Assembly (NCBI GenBank): GCA_023422695.1
Contig: JAFAGN010000168.1
Coordinates: 1 to 12,261 of the forward strand
Length of the DNA stretch: 12,261 nt
Origin: Pseudomonadota bacterium
GTDB taxonomy: Bacteria > Pseudomonadota > Alphaproteobacteria > Sphingomonadales > Sphingomonadaceae
Reading direction: 5' to 3'
The notes under the pieces are model-generated. The model saw only the letters and a list, made by a program, of their open reading frames with translations. It was not told the DNA's origin and did no database searches. Below are positions 6,321 to 12,261 of the stretch, in pieces. Position 1 is the stretch's first letter, and each line of letters opens with the position of its first letter. Both the position numbers and the translations under genes were made by a program.

Positions 6321-6890
6321 ATGTCCAGAACCGATTGTCCGCCCGGCGACGCCGACGCGCTGATCGATGCCGTCATCGACCGCGAAGGCCGATATGTAAA
6401 CCACCCCGCCGATCGCGGCGGCCCGACCTGTTGGGGAATCACCGAAGCGGTGGCGCGCGCGCAGGGCTATAGCGGCGCGATGCGTGACCTGCCGCGCACC
6501 GAGGCCGCGGCAATCTACCGCCGCATCTATTGGCTGCGTCCCGCTTTCGACCGCGTGGCTTTGCGCGCGCCGAAAATCGCCGCCGAACTGTTCGACACCG
6601 GCGTCAACATGGGCACCGCCGTCGCCGCGGGGTTCCTGCAACGCGCGCTCAACGCGCTGAACCGCGCCGCGCGCGACTATCCCGACATCGCGGTCGATCG
6701 CGAGATCGGGCCGCGCACGCTGTCGGCGCTCGACGGCTTTCTGAAAGCACGCGGCAACGGCGGCGAAACCGTGCTGCTGCGCGCGATGGAGGCGTTGCAG
6801 GGCGAACGCTACATCGCGCTCGCCGAGCGCCGCCCGAGCCAGGAGGCGTTTCTCTATGGCTGGCTGGCAAACCGCATCGGCCCGCATTGA
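6321..6890 (+). CDS. GH108-type peptidoglycan hydrolase (endolysin, GTA/phage type)
   Basis: The 189-residue protein fits glycosyl hydrolase family 108 lysozyme-like enzymes, which cut the glycan strand of peptidoglycan. The catalytic-region motif is REGRYVNHPADRGGPTCWGI (21-40), with E22 the expected catalytic acid. The family usually has EGGY; here it is EGRY. Asp31 and the GG before T36 are also family-typical. The second half (about 95-185), with FDTGVNMGTAVAAGFLQRAL, matches the putative peptidoglycan-binding domain usually attached to it. There is no signal peptide or membrane anchor, so it needs a holin to reach the wall. The ATG has AGGAG six bases upstream. The holin gene follows after 61 bases, with a near-identical ACAGGAGC ribosome site. 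No capsid, tail or integrase genes are nearby. Confidence 0.88.
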   Translation: MSRTDCPPGDADALIDAVIDREGRYVNHPADRGGPTCWGITEAVARAQGYSGAMRDLPRTEAAAIYRRIYWLRPAFDRVALRAPKIAAELFDTGVNMGTAVAAGFLQRALNALNRAARDYPDIAVDREIGPRTLSALDGFLKARGNGGETVLLRAMEALQGERYIALAERRPSQEAFLYGWLANRIGPH

Positions 6891-6912
6891 TAGTGCACGA
6901 CGCACCGTTGGG

Positions 6913-6930
6913 CTGAACTTCCCTGAACTT
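6913..6930 (+). repeat. Direct repeat in the endolysin-holin spacer
   Basis: CTGAACTT occurs exactly twice, at 6913-6920 and 6923-6930, one helical turn (10 bases) apart. The pair is 21 bases upstream of the holin ATG and just before its ribosome site (AGGAG, 6940-6944). It could be a regulator or RNA-binding site adjusting holin output, or a chance duplication; nothing in the sequence decides. Confidence 0.35.
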
Positions 6931-6951
6931 TGAAAATACAGGAGCATCGAA

Positions 6952-7365
6952 ATGAGCATTATCGAAGGCCTGATCGGCCCGATCGCCAAGCTGATCGACA
7001 AGATCATCCCCGACCCCGAAGCGCGCGACCGCGCCAAGCTGGAACTCCTGAAAATGGAGGGGAGCCAGGAAATGGAAGCGATCCGTACCCGCATGACCGC
7101 GATCGTCGCCGAAGCGAACAGCGCCGATCCGTGGACCAGCCGCGCGCGGCCGAGCTTCCTCTATGTCATGTATGCGCTGCTGCTGTGGGCGATCCCGATG
7201 GGCCTGATCGCCGCGGCGCGGCCCGAGATGGCCAAGGGAATCGCCGAGGGGATGAACGCCTATCTGTCGGGACTTCCCGAACCGCTCTACGCGCTGTTTG
7301 GGACGGGGTATCTGGGGTACACTGCGGCGCGGGCGTGGGGGAAAGCGAAGGGGGTGGAGACATAA
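6952..7365 (+). CDS. Holin of the gene-transfer-agent type (3TM holin family)
   Basis: The 137-residue protein matches the layout of the family described as holin of three TMs for gene-transfer release (PF11351 type, as I recognise it). A hydrophobic, amphipathic N terminus (1-20) leads to a charged helix (21-57). The family-typical ADPWTSRARPSFLYVMYALL follows at 58-77. One membrane segment spans about 68-88 and another about 108-128. Holins open the inner membrane so that an endolysin without a signal can reach peptidoglycan. The ATG has AGGAG seven bases upstream. It lies 61 bases after the endolysin and is presumably co-transcribed. In Rhodobacter capsulatus the GTA lysis genes also lie apart from the structural cluster, which fits the absence of phage genes here. 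A remnant prophage is the alternative. Confidence 0.85.
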   Translation: MSIIEGLIGPIAKLIDKIIPDPEARDRAKLELLKMEGSQEMEAIRTRMTAIVAEANSADPWTSRARPSFLYVMYALLLWAIPMGLIAAARPEMAKGIAEGMNAYLSGLPEPLYALFGTGYLGYTAARAWGKAKGVET

Positions 7366-7498
7366 CTATCCCTCTCCTTCAGGGGAGGGCAGCGAGACTT
7401 GGCGGCTTGCCGCCTAGTCGCAGCGGGTGGGGATCAGCGGCCTGGCGCCGACCTAACAGACCCCACCCCAACCCCTCCCCTGAAGGGGAGGGGCTATA
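7366..7498. repeat. Compound palindromic intergenic repeat
   Basis: This gene-free region starts right after the holin stop. CCCTCTCC (7370-7377) pairs with GGGGAGGG (7382-7389) around TTCA. GGCGG-CTTG-CCGCC follows (7401-7414). GGGTGGGG near 7425 pairs with CCCCACCC (7461-7468). CCCCTCCCC (7472-7480) pairs perfectly with GGGGAGGGG (7485-7493) around TGAA. The two ends are themselves inverted copies: TATCCCTCTCCTTCAGG on the left, complement of CCTGAAGGGGAGGGGCTATA on the right. The whole unit is therefore one large palindrome with internal hairpins. It is likely a non-autonomous, REP/MITE-like dispersed element and may terminate the holin transcript. Confidence 0.65.
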
Positions 7499-7534
7499 CC
7501 CCTTCACCACCGGCGCATGACGTACCGATCACCA

Positions 7535-7703
7535 GGTTCACGCGGAGACGCGGAGACGCGGAGAAGAGAGATATTCACGCAGAGTTCGCAAAGTTCGCAA
7601 AGTTCGCAGAGGAAAATAAACGGCGGCAAAGCCGCCATTCTCTCCCCTTCTCCGCGTCTCCGCGCCTCCGCGTGAACCAAATCCTCTGCGATCTCTGCGC
7701 GAA
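7535..7703. repeat. Interleaved inverted repeat A-B-A'-B' with tandem units
   Basis: Arm A (7535-7566) begins GGTTCACGCGGAGACG and contains three tandem CGCGGAGA units. Arm A' (7647-7678) is its reverse complement with 31 of 32 matches. Between them lies arm B (7574-7612), which begins TTCACGCAGAG, contains three nine-base GTTCGCAAA-like units and ends GCAGAGG. B' (7683-7703) is complementary to the two ends of B but lacks two of the nine-base units. A small hairpin GGCGGC-AAA-GCCGCC (7622-7636) sits in the centre. The order A-B-A'-B' interleaves the two pairs. The gap up to 7720 has no gene. It belongs to a style of CGCGGAGA-type intergenic repeat seen in many bacteria. Confidence 0.75.
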
Positions 7704-7720
7704 TCCAACCAGAACCAGTG

Positions 7721-8197
7721 CTAGCCTTCCACCACGCGCGCCAAATTCGCCAGAGAGCTATTCAGACCCTCGACATGATCCTTCGCCGATATCCCCGGCG
7801 GCACATGATGCGCATCGATCGTAACCAGTGTCGCGCCGCCCTGCCGCGACAGATACCAGTGCATCGCCATCGTCCCCGAAAAGCGCGGGTCGTCCGATTC
7901 GAACTCGACGTCCCAGACGATCAGCCGCCCCTCGTCGAGCACCGGAATATACACCTCGACGACGTCGCTATCATCGTCGCTCTTGGTCTCGACATCGGCA
8001 TCGTCGAACGTCAGCCGCATCAGAAAACCGCCGCCCGCGCGCAGATCGACATGCTCGAACGTCCCGGTCGCCCCCTCGGGCGGCAACCATCGCGCCAGCT
8101 TCGCCTCGCTGGTGAAGGCCGAAAAAACGTCGATCAGCGGCGCCACGATCAACCGTTCGGCATGATCGGTGCGCCGCGTCCTTTTGGTGGGTTTCAA
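7721..8197 (-). CDS. AHSA1/SRPBCC-family protein
   Basis: The 158-residue protein has the SRPBCC (START-like) fold of the AHSA1 family, small hydrophobic-ligand-binding proteins related to the C-terminal domain of the Hsp90 co-chaperone Aha1. Visible landmarks are the opening beta strand ERLIVAPLIDVFSAFT (14-29), LARWLPPEG (34-42) with the family Trp, and the beta strands GGGFLMRLTF (55-64) and LIVWDVEFE (92-100). The closing helix HVEGLNSSLANLARVVEG (141-158) contacts the ligand cavity in the fold. An unusual acidic loop TKSDDDSD sits at 71-78. The start is TTG at 8197, overlapping the alaS stop as TTGA. No ATG lies in frame before the domain, so the TTG is well supported. No ligand or enzyme role can be assigned from sequence. 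Confidence 0.85.
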   Translation of the reverse strand: MKPTKRTRRTDHAERLIVAPLIDVFSAFTSEAKLARWLPPEGATGTFEHVDLRAGGGFLMRLTFDDADVETKSDDDSDVVEVYIPVLDEGRLIVWDVEFESDDPRFSGTMAMHWYLSRQGGATLVTIDAHHVPPGISAKDHVEGLNSSLANLARVVEG

Positions 8198-10848
8198 GCG
8201 ATTGCGGCTTTGACCGCGGCGACCGCCGCATCGGCAGCACCGCCGTCGGGGCCGCCGCCCTGCGCCATGTCGGGACGGCCACCGCCGCCCTGCCCGCCGA
8301 GCGCCGCAACCGCCAGCTTGACGAGATCGACCGCGTTATGGGCCACTCCGTCGGTCACCCCGACCGCCACCGAAGCGCGCCCGTCGTTGACCGCGACCAG
8401 CATTGCGACACCGTTGCCGACCTGTTTCTTCAGTCCGTCGACCGTGCCGCGCAATTCCTTGGGATCGAGTCCATCAACGACCTGCGCGATAAACGCGGTG
8501 TTGCCAACCTGCTCGACCGCGGGGCCGCCCGCCGCACCGCCGCCACCCATCGCCAGCGCCTTCTTCGCATCCGCAAGCTCGCGTTCGGCCTTCTTCAGCG
8601 CCTCGGCCAGTTGCGCAACGCGCGCCGGTACATCGTCGGGCGACGTCTTGAGCGCCGCCGCCGCCGCCTTCAGCGCCTCGTCGCGGCCATTCAGCCACAC
8701 GCGCGCCGCATCGCCGGTCAGCGCCTCGATGCGCCGCACCCCCGAAGACACGGCGGATTCGCTGATAATCTTGAGCAGCGCGATGTCACCCAGCGCCCGC
8801 ACATGCGTCCCGCCGCACAGTTCGACCGAATAATGATTGTCGGTCGCCTTGCCCATGCTGAGCACGCGCACTTCGTCGCCATATTTCTCGCCAAACAGCG
8901 CCAGTGCGCCCGCCGCAACGGCGTCGTCGGGGGTCATCAGCCGCGTCGTCACCGCCTCGTTGCCGCGGATCTGCGCGTTCACATCGGCTTCGATGTCGGC
9001 AATCTCCTCCGCGGTCAGCGCCTTGGGGTGCGAGAAGTCAAAGCGGAAGCGGTCTTCGGCGACCAGGCTGCCCTTCTGCGTCACATGCCCACCCAGCCGG
9101 TTGCGCAAGGCGGCGTGCAGCAGATGCGTCGCGCTGTGGTTGGCGCGAATGCGGTCGCGGCGTTCTGCATCGACGGTCAGTTGCACCGTGTCGCCAACCT
9201 TCAGCATCCCCGCCTCCAGCTTGGCATAATGCGCGTGAAGGCGCCCGAGCGGCTTGCCCGTATCGCTGACCGACGCCTTCGCGCCGCCCAGTGTCGCGAT
9301 GACGCCGCTGTCGCCCATCTGGCCGCCGCTCTCGCCATAGAAAGGCGTCTGGTTGGTCAGCACGACCAGCTCGTCGCCCGCGCTCGCGGTGTCGACCTGC
9401 ACGCCGTCCTTGACCAGCGCGATCACTTGACCTTCGCCCACCGTCGCGCCGTAACCGGTGAATTCGGTGCTGCCATTCGCTTCGGCCAGGTCGAACCAGA
9501 TTTCCTCCGACGCCTTTTGCCCGCTACCCTTCCACGCCGCACGCGCCGCCGCCTTCTGCTGCGCCATCGCCGCGTCGAAACCGGCGCGATCGACCATAAT
9601 GCCTTGTGTACGGAGTGCATCCTCCGTCAGATCATACGGAAAACCATAAGTATCATAGAGTTTGAAGGCGACGTTACCTCCAAGCGTCATCAATTCTCCA
9701 TCGGGATTATGAGATTTGATCGTTTGCACGGCCTCATCAAGAAGCCGCAGCCCCTTGTCGAGCGTCTGACGGAACTTGGTCTCTTCACGCTCCAATGTCT
9801 CGGCGATCAGCGGCTGCGCACGGATCAGCTCGGGATAGGCGGCGCCCATCTCGGCGGTCAGCGACGGCAGCAGCCGGTACATCAGCGGATCCTTGGCACC
9901 GAGCAGATGCGCGTGACGCATCGCGCGGCGCATGATCCGGCGCAGCACATAGCCGCGCCCTTCATTCGACGGCAGCACCCCGTCGGCGACCAGGAAGCTC
10001 GACGCACGCAGGTGATCGGCGATCACCCGGTGGCTCGCCTGCGTCGCACCCTCGGCCGGAACCCCGGTCAGCTCGACCGACGCCGCGATCAGCGCCTTGA
10101 ACGTGTCGGTGTCATAATTGTCATGGACGCCCTGCAGCACCGCCGCGACGCGCTCAAGACCCATACCGGTGTCGATGCTGGGCCGCGGCAGGTCGACGCG
10201 GTCGCCCGGGGCGCGCTGGTCGTACTGCATGAACACCAGGTTCCAGATTTCGACGAAGCGGTCGCCGTCTTCCTCCGCCGATCCCGGGGGTCCGCCCCAG
10301 ATATGGTCGCCATGGTCGTAAAAGATTTCGCTGCACGGCCCGCACGGTCCGGTGTCGCCCATCGACCAGAAATTGTCGCTGGTCGCGATACGGATGATCC
10401 GCTCCTCGGGCAGCCCCGCGATCTTGCGCCACAGGTCGAACGCCTCGTCATCGGTGTGATAGACGGTCGCGGTCAACTTCTCGGGCGCCAGCCCCCAAGT
10501 CTTGGTGATCAGCGTCCAGGCATGGTGGATCGCCTGTTCCTTGAAATAATCGCCGAACGAGAAATTGCCCAGCATTTCAAAGAAGGTATGGTGGCGCGCG
10601 GTGAAGCCGACATTGTCGAGGTCGTTGTGCTTGCCACCCGCGCGCACGCATTTCTGCGACGACGCCGCGGTGCTGTACGGACGCTTTTCGAGACCCGTGA
10701 AGACATTCTTGAACGGCACCATCCCCGCGTTGACGAACATCAACGTCGGATCGTTGTACGGCACCAGCGGCGCCGACGGCTCGATATGGTGCCCGGTGCC
10801 CCCGAAATAGTCGAGGAACGAGCGGCGAATGTCGTTGGTCGATGTCAT
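8194..10848 (-). CDS. alaS: Alanine--tRNA ligase
   Basis: AlaRS charges tRNA-Ala in the cytoplasm. The 884 residues match the full bacterial enzyme. The class II catalytic domain opens at residue 1, with MFVNAGMVPFKNVFTG (37-52), KCVRAGGKHNDLDNVG (66-81) and HHTFFEMLGNFSFGDYF (86-102). The editing domain carries the zinc-type HXXXH (H571, H575 in NHSATHLL) and CXXXH (C678, H682 in LCGGTH), so serine/glycine proofreading should work. The C-Ala (DHHA1) domain ends with the conserved GGQGGGGRPDMAQGGG near 850-866. The ATG at 10848 lacks an obvious ribosome site. Codon use changes sharply between about residues 376 and 416 (9600-9720), where G+C drops to about 45%. The recA gene, often next to alaS in proteobacteria, is not upstream here. 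Confidence 0.98.
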   Translation of the reverse strand: MTSTNDIRRSFLDYFGGTGHHIEPSAPLVPYNDPTLMFVNAGMVPFKNVFTGLEKRPYSTAASSQKCVRAGGKHNDLDNVGFTARHHTFFEMLGNFSFGDYFKEQAIHHAWTLITKTWGLAPEKLTATVYHTDDEAFDLWRKIAGLPEERIIRIATSDNFWSMGDTGPCGPCSEIFYDHGDHIWGGPPGSAEEDGDRFVEIWNLVFMQYDQRAPGDRVDLPRPSIDTGMGLERVAAVLQGVHDNYDTDTFKALIAASVELTGVPAEGATQASHRVIADHLRASSFLVADGVLPSNEGRGYVLRRIMRRAMRHAHLLGAKDPLMYRLLPSLTAEMGAAYPELIRAQPLIAETLEREETKFRQTLDKGLRLLDEAVQTIKSHNPDGELMTLGGNVAFKLYDTYGFPYDLTEDALRTQGIMVDRAGFDAAMAQQKAAARAAWKGSGQKASEEIWFDLAEANGSTEFTGYGATVGEGQVIALVKDGVQVDTASAGDELVVLTNQTPFYGESGGQMGDSGVIATLGGAKASVSDTGKPLGRLHAHYAKLEAGMLKVGDTVQLTVDAERRDRIRANHSATHLLHAALRNRLGGHVTQKGSLVAEDRFRFDFSHPKALTAEEIADIEADVNAQIRGNEAVTTRLMTPDDAVAAGALALFGEKYGDEVRVLSMGKATDNHYSVELCGGTHVRALGDIALLKIISESAVSSGVRRIEALTGDAARVWLNGRDEALKAAAAALKTSPDDVPARVAQLAEALKKAERELADAKKALAMGGGGAAGGPAVEQVGNTAFIAQVVDGLDPKELRGTVDGLKKQVGNGVAMLVAVNDGRASVAVGVTDGVAHNAVDLVKLAVAALGGQGGGGRPDMAQGGGPDGGAADAAVAAVKAAIA

Positions 10849-10866
10849 GCGCGCGATCTAGTGCGG

Positions 10867-10900
10867 CGCGGCGCGTTTCTCAAGCAAGATACGCGCCGCG
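10867..10900 (-). other. Hairpin between the exported protein gene and alaS
   Basis: CGCGGCGCGT (10867-10876) and ACGCGCCGCG (10891-10900) are perfect complements around a 14-base loop. The stem begins 10 bases after the stop of the upstream gene and ends 18 bases before the alaS ATG. Without a T-run it is not a textbook terminator. It could be a transcript end, an attenuator-like leader, or an operator (E. coli AlaRS represses its own gene through a palindrome). None of these can be chosen from sequence. Confidence 0.4.
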
Positions 10901-10910
10901 GCCCGGTCCG

Positions 10911-11651
10911 CTATCGCTGACAGAGGCGGTTGAGTTGCTCGTCGCTATAGCCTTCCTCGTCGACCAGCCGCTGCGACACGTAGCGCACGTCATATTGCGA
11001 GATCTGATAGACGCCGTCGCGCAGGCGATAGAGCAGGATGCCGCCGCAGGTGCCGACGATCCCAGGATGCGAGCTCAGCACCGCAAAATAGGCATAAGCG
11101 CCGGGATAAATGGCGTCGGGAGGATTGTTCAGCCAGCCGTCGAGCCGCAGCGTGAACTCGCCCGGCCCCGTCTGGTACATCTTCGCCTCGTCGCTGAAGC
11201 GCTTCATTTCGGTCGGGGTCGTCTCGAGCGCAGGGTCCATCATTGTCGCCAACAAGGTGCTGTTTCCCGCGTCGAGATTGTCGACAAAGCGCTGCGCAAA
11301 GCGGGTCGCCGCCGTGGTTTCGGCGGCGCTGGCTTTCCAGTCGGCGGGAACAGGCTTGTACGGATCGGTCGCCGGGTCGTAACAGCTGAACGCTTGGCGG
11401 AAATTCTCGATGACCGTCACGCCGCGCGCAGTGTCGACCTTGTTCTCGAAAAAATAGCGACCGAACCGCGCCTTCTTCGTCCCGCAACGCTGCTCGGCCA
11501 ATATTTTGATGCGGTCGACAACCGGATCATATTGATCGGCATCGATCTTGGCGACCGTCGCGGCAAAACCCTTACCCGGCACCGCCTCGACCTTGATCGG
11601 CGGCAACGGCTGCACGGACGCCATCAGCGCCGCCAGAAAAAAAGCTGTCAT
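10911..11651 (-). CDS. Exported protein of unknown function, possible DUF4019-like domain
   Basis: I do not recognise a named family with confidence. With the ATG at 11651 the protein has 246 residues and a short hydrophobic N terminus (MTAFFLAALMASVQPLP) that suggests export. An earlier in-frame start at 11759 would add 36 residues of Arg/Gly-rich sequence and is less likely. Four cysteines (C56, C90, C202, C244) would allow two disulfides in the periplasm. The C-terminal half (about 115-246) has a helix, then PGAYAYFAVL (183-192), TCGGILLYRL (201-210) and a final LNRLC (240-244). The next gene upstream repeats this layout, so the two look like paralogues. The fold is probably small alpha+beta, DUF4019- or NTF2-like, as a guess. 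It ends 62 bases before alaS, on the same strand. Confidence 0.7.
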   Translation of the reverse strand: MTAFFLAALMASVQPLPPIKVEAVPGKGFAATVAKIDADQYDPVVDRIKILAEQRCGTKKARFGRYFFENKVDTARGVTVIENFRQAFSCYDPATDPYKPVPADWKASAAETTAATRFAQRFVDNLDAGNSTLLATMMDPALETTPTEMKRFSDEAKMYQTGPGEFTLRLDGWLNNPPDAIYPGAYAYFAVLSSHPGIVGTCGGILLYRLRDGVYQISQYDVRYVSQRLVDEEGYSDEQLNRLCQR

Positions 11652-11764
11652 GTCCCAAAAATCCCCAACGATTCCTTCGAATCGCGACCCTGCCCCGCCA
11701 AGGTCGAAGCCCCCCTCGCGGCACGCGTCCATCCTGCTGGGCCGCGCCCCGCGACGCAAGGGGT

Positions 11765-11777
11765 TATTGCGGCAATA
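11765..11777. repeat. Perfect short palindrome after a stop codon
   Basis: TATTGC-G-GCAATA forms a 13-base perfect palindrome that touches the TGA stop (11778-11780) of the partial gene on the minus strand. A one-base centre leaves little loop, so an operator-type protein site or a weak 3' structure are both possible. It lies 113 bases upstream of the start of the following gene. The rest of the 126-base spacer shows no clear promoter. Confidence 0.3.
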
Positions 11778-12261
11778 TCAAAAGTTTGTCGCGATCCCCT
11801 TGCCCAGATAACAGGGCAGCTGGCGCAGCACGTCGGCCTTGGGCACCCCATCTTCGATCAGGTCGGGCGGCACTTCGGACGTGTCGGTGCGCACGACTGT
11901 CCATTCGGCACCAGGCGCGGTGCGGTGGACGACGACATAGCCGCAATCCATCGTCCGGTCGGGGCGATCGCCGCGAAAATCGAACGCGGCGTACAGCCCC
12001 GGCGGCTGTCCGGCGGGGTCGGCGTACCAACTGACGCGCAGCACGCGGAGCGTCCCGTCGGCCCACAAGGTCGGCCGCTTGCGCAGGTTCATTTCCCATT
12101 CGAGCCGCGGGTTCGCCGCCTGAAACGACAGCCGCAGCATCGCATAAGCGCTGGCATAATCACGCTTGGCCAGTGCCATCGTGTACGCGGCAAGGCGCGC
12201 CATCGCGGCGGTTTCGTCCGCCGCCGCGCCGCTGATCGCGGCGCCCGCAGCCCCCCTCGCG
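11778..12261 (-). CDS. Partial gene: exported or soluble protein, DUF4019-like, 5' end beyond window
   Basis: The reading frame ends at 11778 and stays open to the right edge, so the true start is probably outside the window. An internal ATG at 12203 would give 141 residues but would cut into a helical region that continues upstream (GAAISGAAADETAAMARLAA). Visible parts are a helix with RDYASAYAMLRLSF, then RKRPTLWADGTLRVLRVSWY, PPGLYAAFDF, a DCGYVVVHR strand, EWTVVRTDTSEVPPD and a final LRQLPCYLGKG. The Trp-rich beta region and the helix before it resemble DUF4019-type domains; this is a tentative call. It shares its layout and two cysteine positions with the next gene downstream. The 126-base gap between the two allows co-transcription. 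Confidence 0.65.
   Translation of the reverse strand, partial: ARGAAGAAISGAAADETAAMARLAAYTMALAKRDYASAYAMLRLSFQAANPRLEWEMNLRKRPTLWADGTLRVLRVSWYADPAGQPPGLYAAFDFRGDRPDRTMDCGYVVVHRTAPGAEWTVVRTDTSEVPPDLIEDGVPKADVLRQLPCYLGKGIATNF

Noticed and set aside
6908..6937. TTGGGC-18-GAAAAT as a separate holin promoter
   Set aside because: Transcription would start inside the holin ribosome site, so the message could not be translated normally.
6288..7094. 268-codon minus-strand frame across the endolysin and holin start
   Set aside because: It is antisense to the lysis cassette, which has ribosome sites and family motifs; this frame has neither.
7541..7612. Short tandem units that might look like a CRISPR array
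   Set aside because: Units are 8-9 bases long with no spacers, and they are the cores of inverted-repeat arms.
7399..7824. 141-codon plus-strand frame through the intergenic repeats
   Set aside because: It is made of translated palindromic repeats and crosses into the AHSA1 gene; it has no coding signature of its own.
8338..10920. 860-codon open frame on the plus strand opposite alaS
   Set aside because: It mirrors alaS almost end to end, has the same Arg/His/Asp-rich composition and no recognisable motif. Long antisense frames are a known by-product of high GC3.

Overview
The window is GC-rich (about two thirds G+C by eye) and gene-dense, and it reads as chromosomal DNA of an alphaproteobacterium, most likely a sphingomonad (Sphingopyxis/Sphingomonas type). 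The main reasons are the style of the yajC-secD-secF and alaS proteins, a gene-transfer-agent-type holin, and several palindromic intergenic repeats of kinds I associate with sphingomonad genomes. The assignment is an inference from sequence style, not a database match.

Layout, left to right: a repeat arm (1-25) and a family-4 glycosyltransferase (46-1215, +). It faces the protein-export operon yajC-secD-secF (4312 down to 1325, -), with a strong palindrome between the two convergent ends. A tRNA-Pro(GGG) gene (4580-4656, +) follows, then a REP-like double hairpin. Next come a small exported EF-hand protein (-) and a zinc-free NAD(P)H:quinone oxidoreductase (-). Divergent from the oxidoreductase is a two-gene lysis cassette (+): a GH108-type endolysin (6321-6890) and a GTA-type holin (6952-7365). 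A gene-free stretch (7366-7720) holds two large palindromic repeats. On the minus strand follow an AHSA1/SRPBCC protein, alaS (its TGA overlaps the next TTG start), an exported protein of unknown function, and the 3' part of a second, apparently paralogous, exported protein cut by the right edge.

How the genes work together: YajC-SecD-SecF is the accessory membrane complex that drives late steps of Sec export. The endolysin has no export signal, so it needs the neighbouring holin to reach peptidoglycan. This pairing, without phage or GTA structural genes nearby, looks like the detached lysis module known for gene transfer agents. AlaRS and the AHSA1 protein look translationally coupled. The two exported proteins at the right edge seem to share a domain and may form an operon.

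Most of the window is ordinary housekeeping sequence. The points that merit a second look are the orphan lysis cassette and the inverted repeat in its divergent promoter region, a sharply AT-richer block inside alaS, the interleaved A-B-A'-B' repeat at 7535-7703, and the tandem paralogues at the right edge. I found no clear case for a wholly new multi-gene system.
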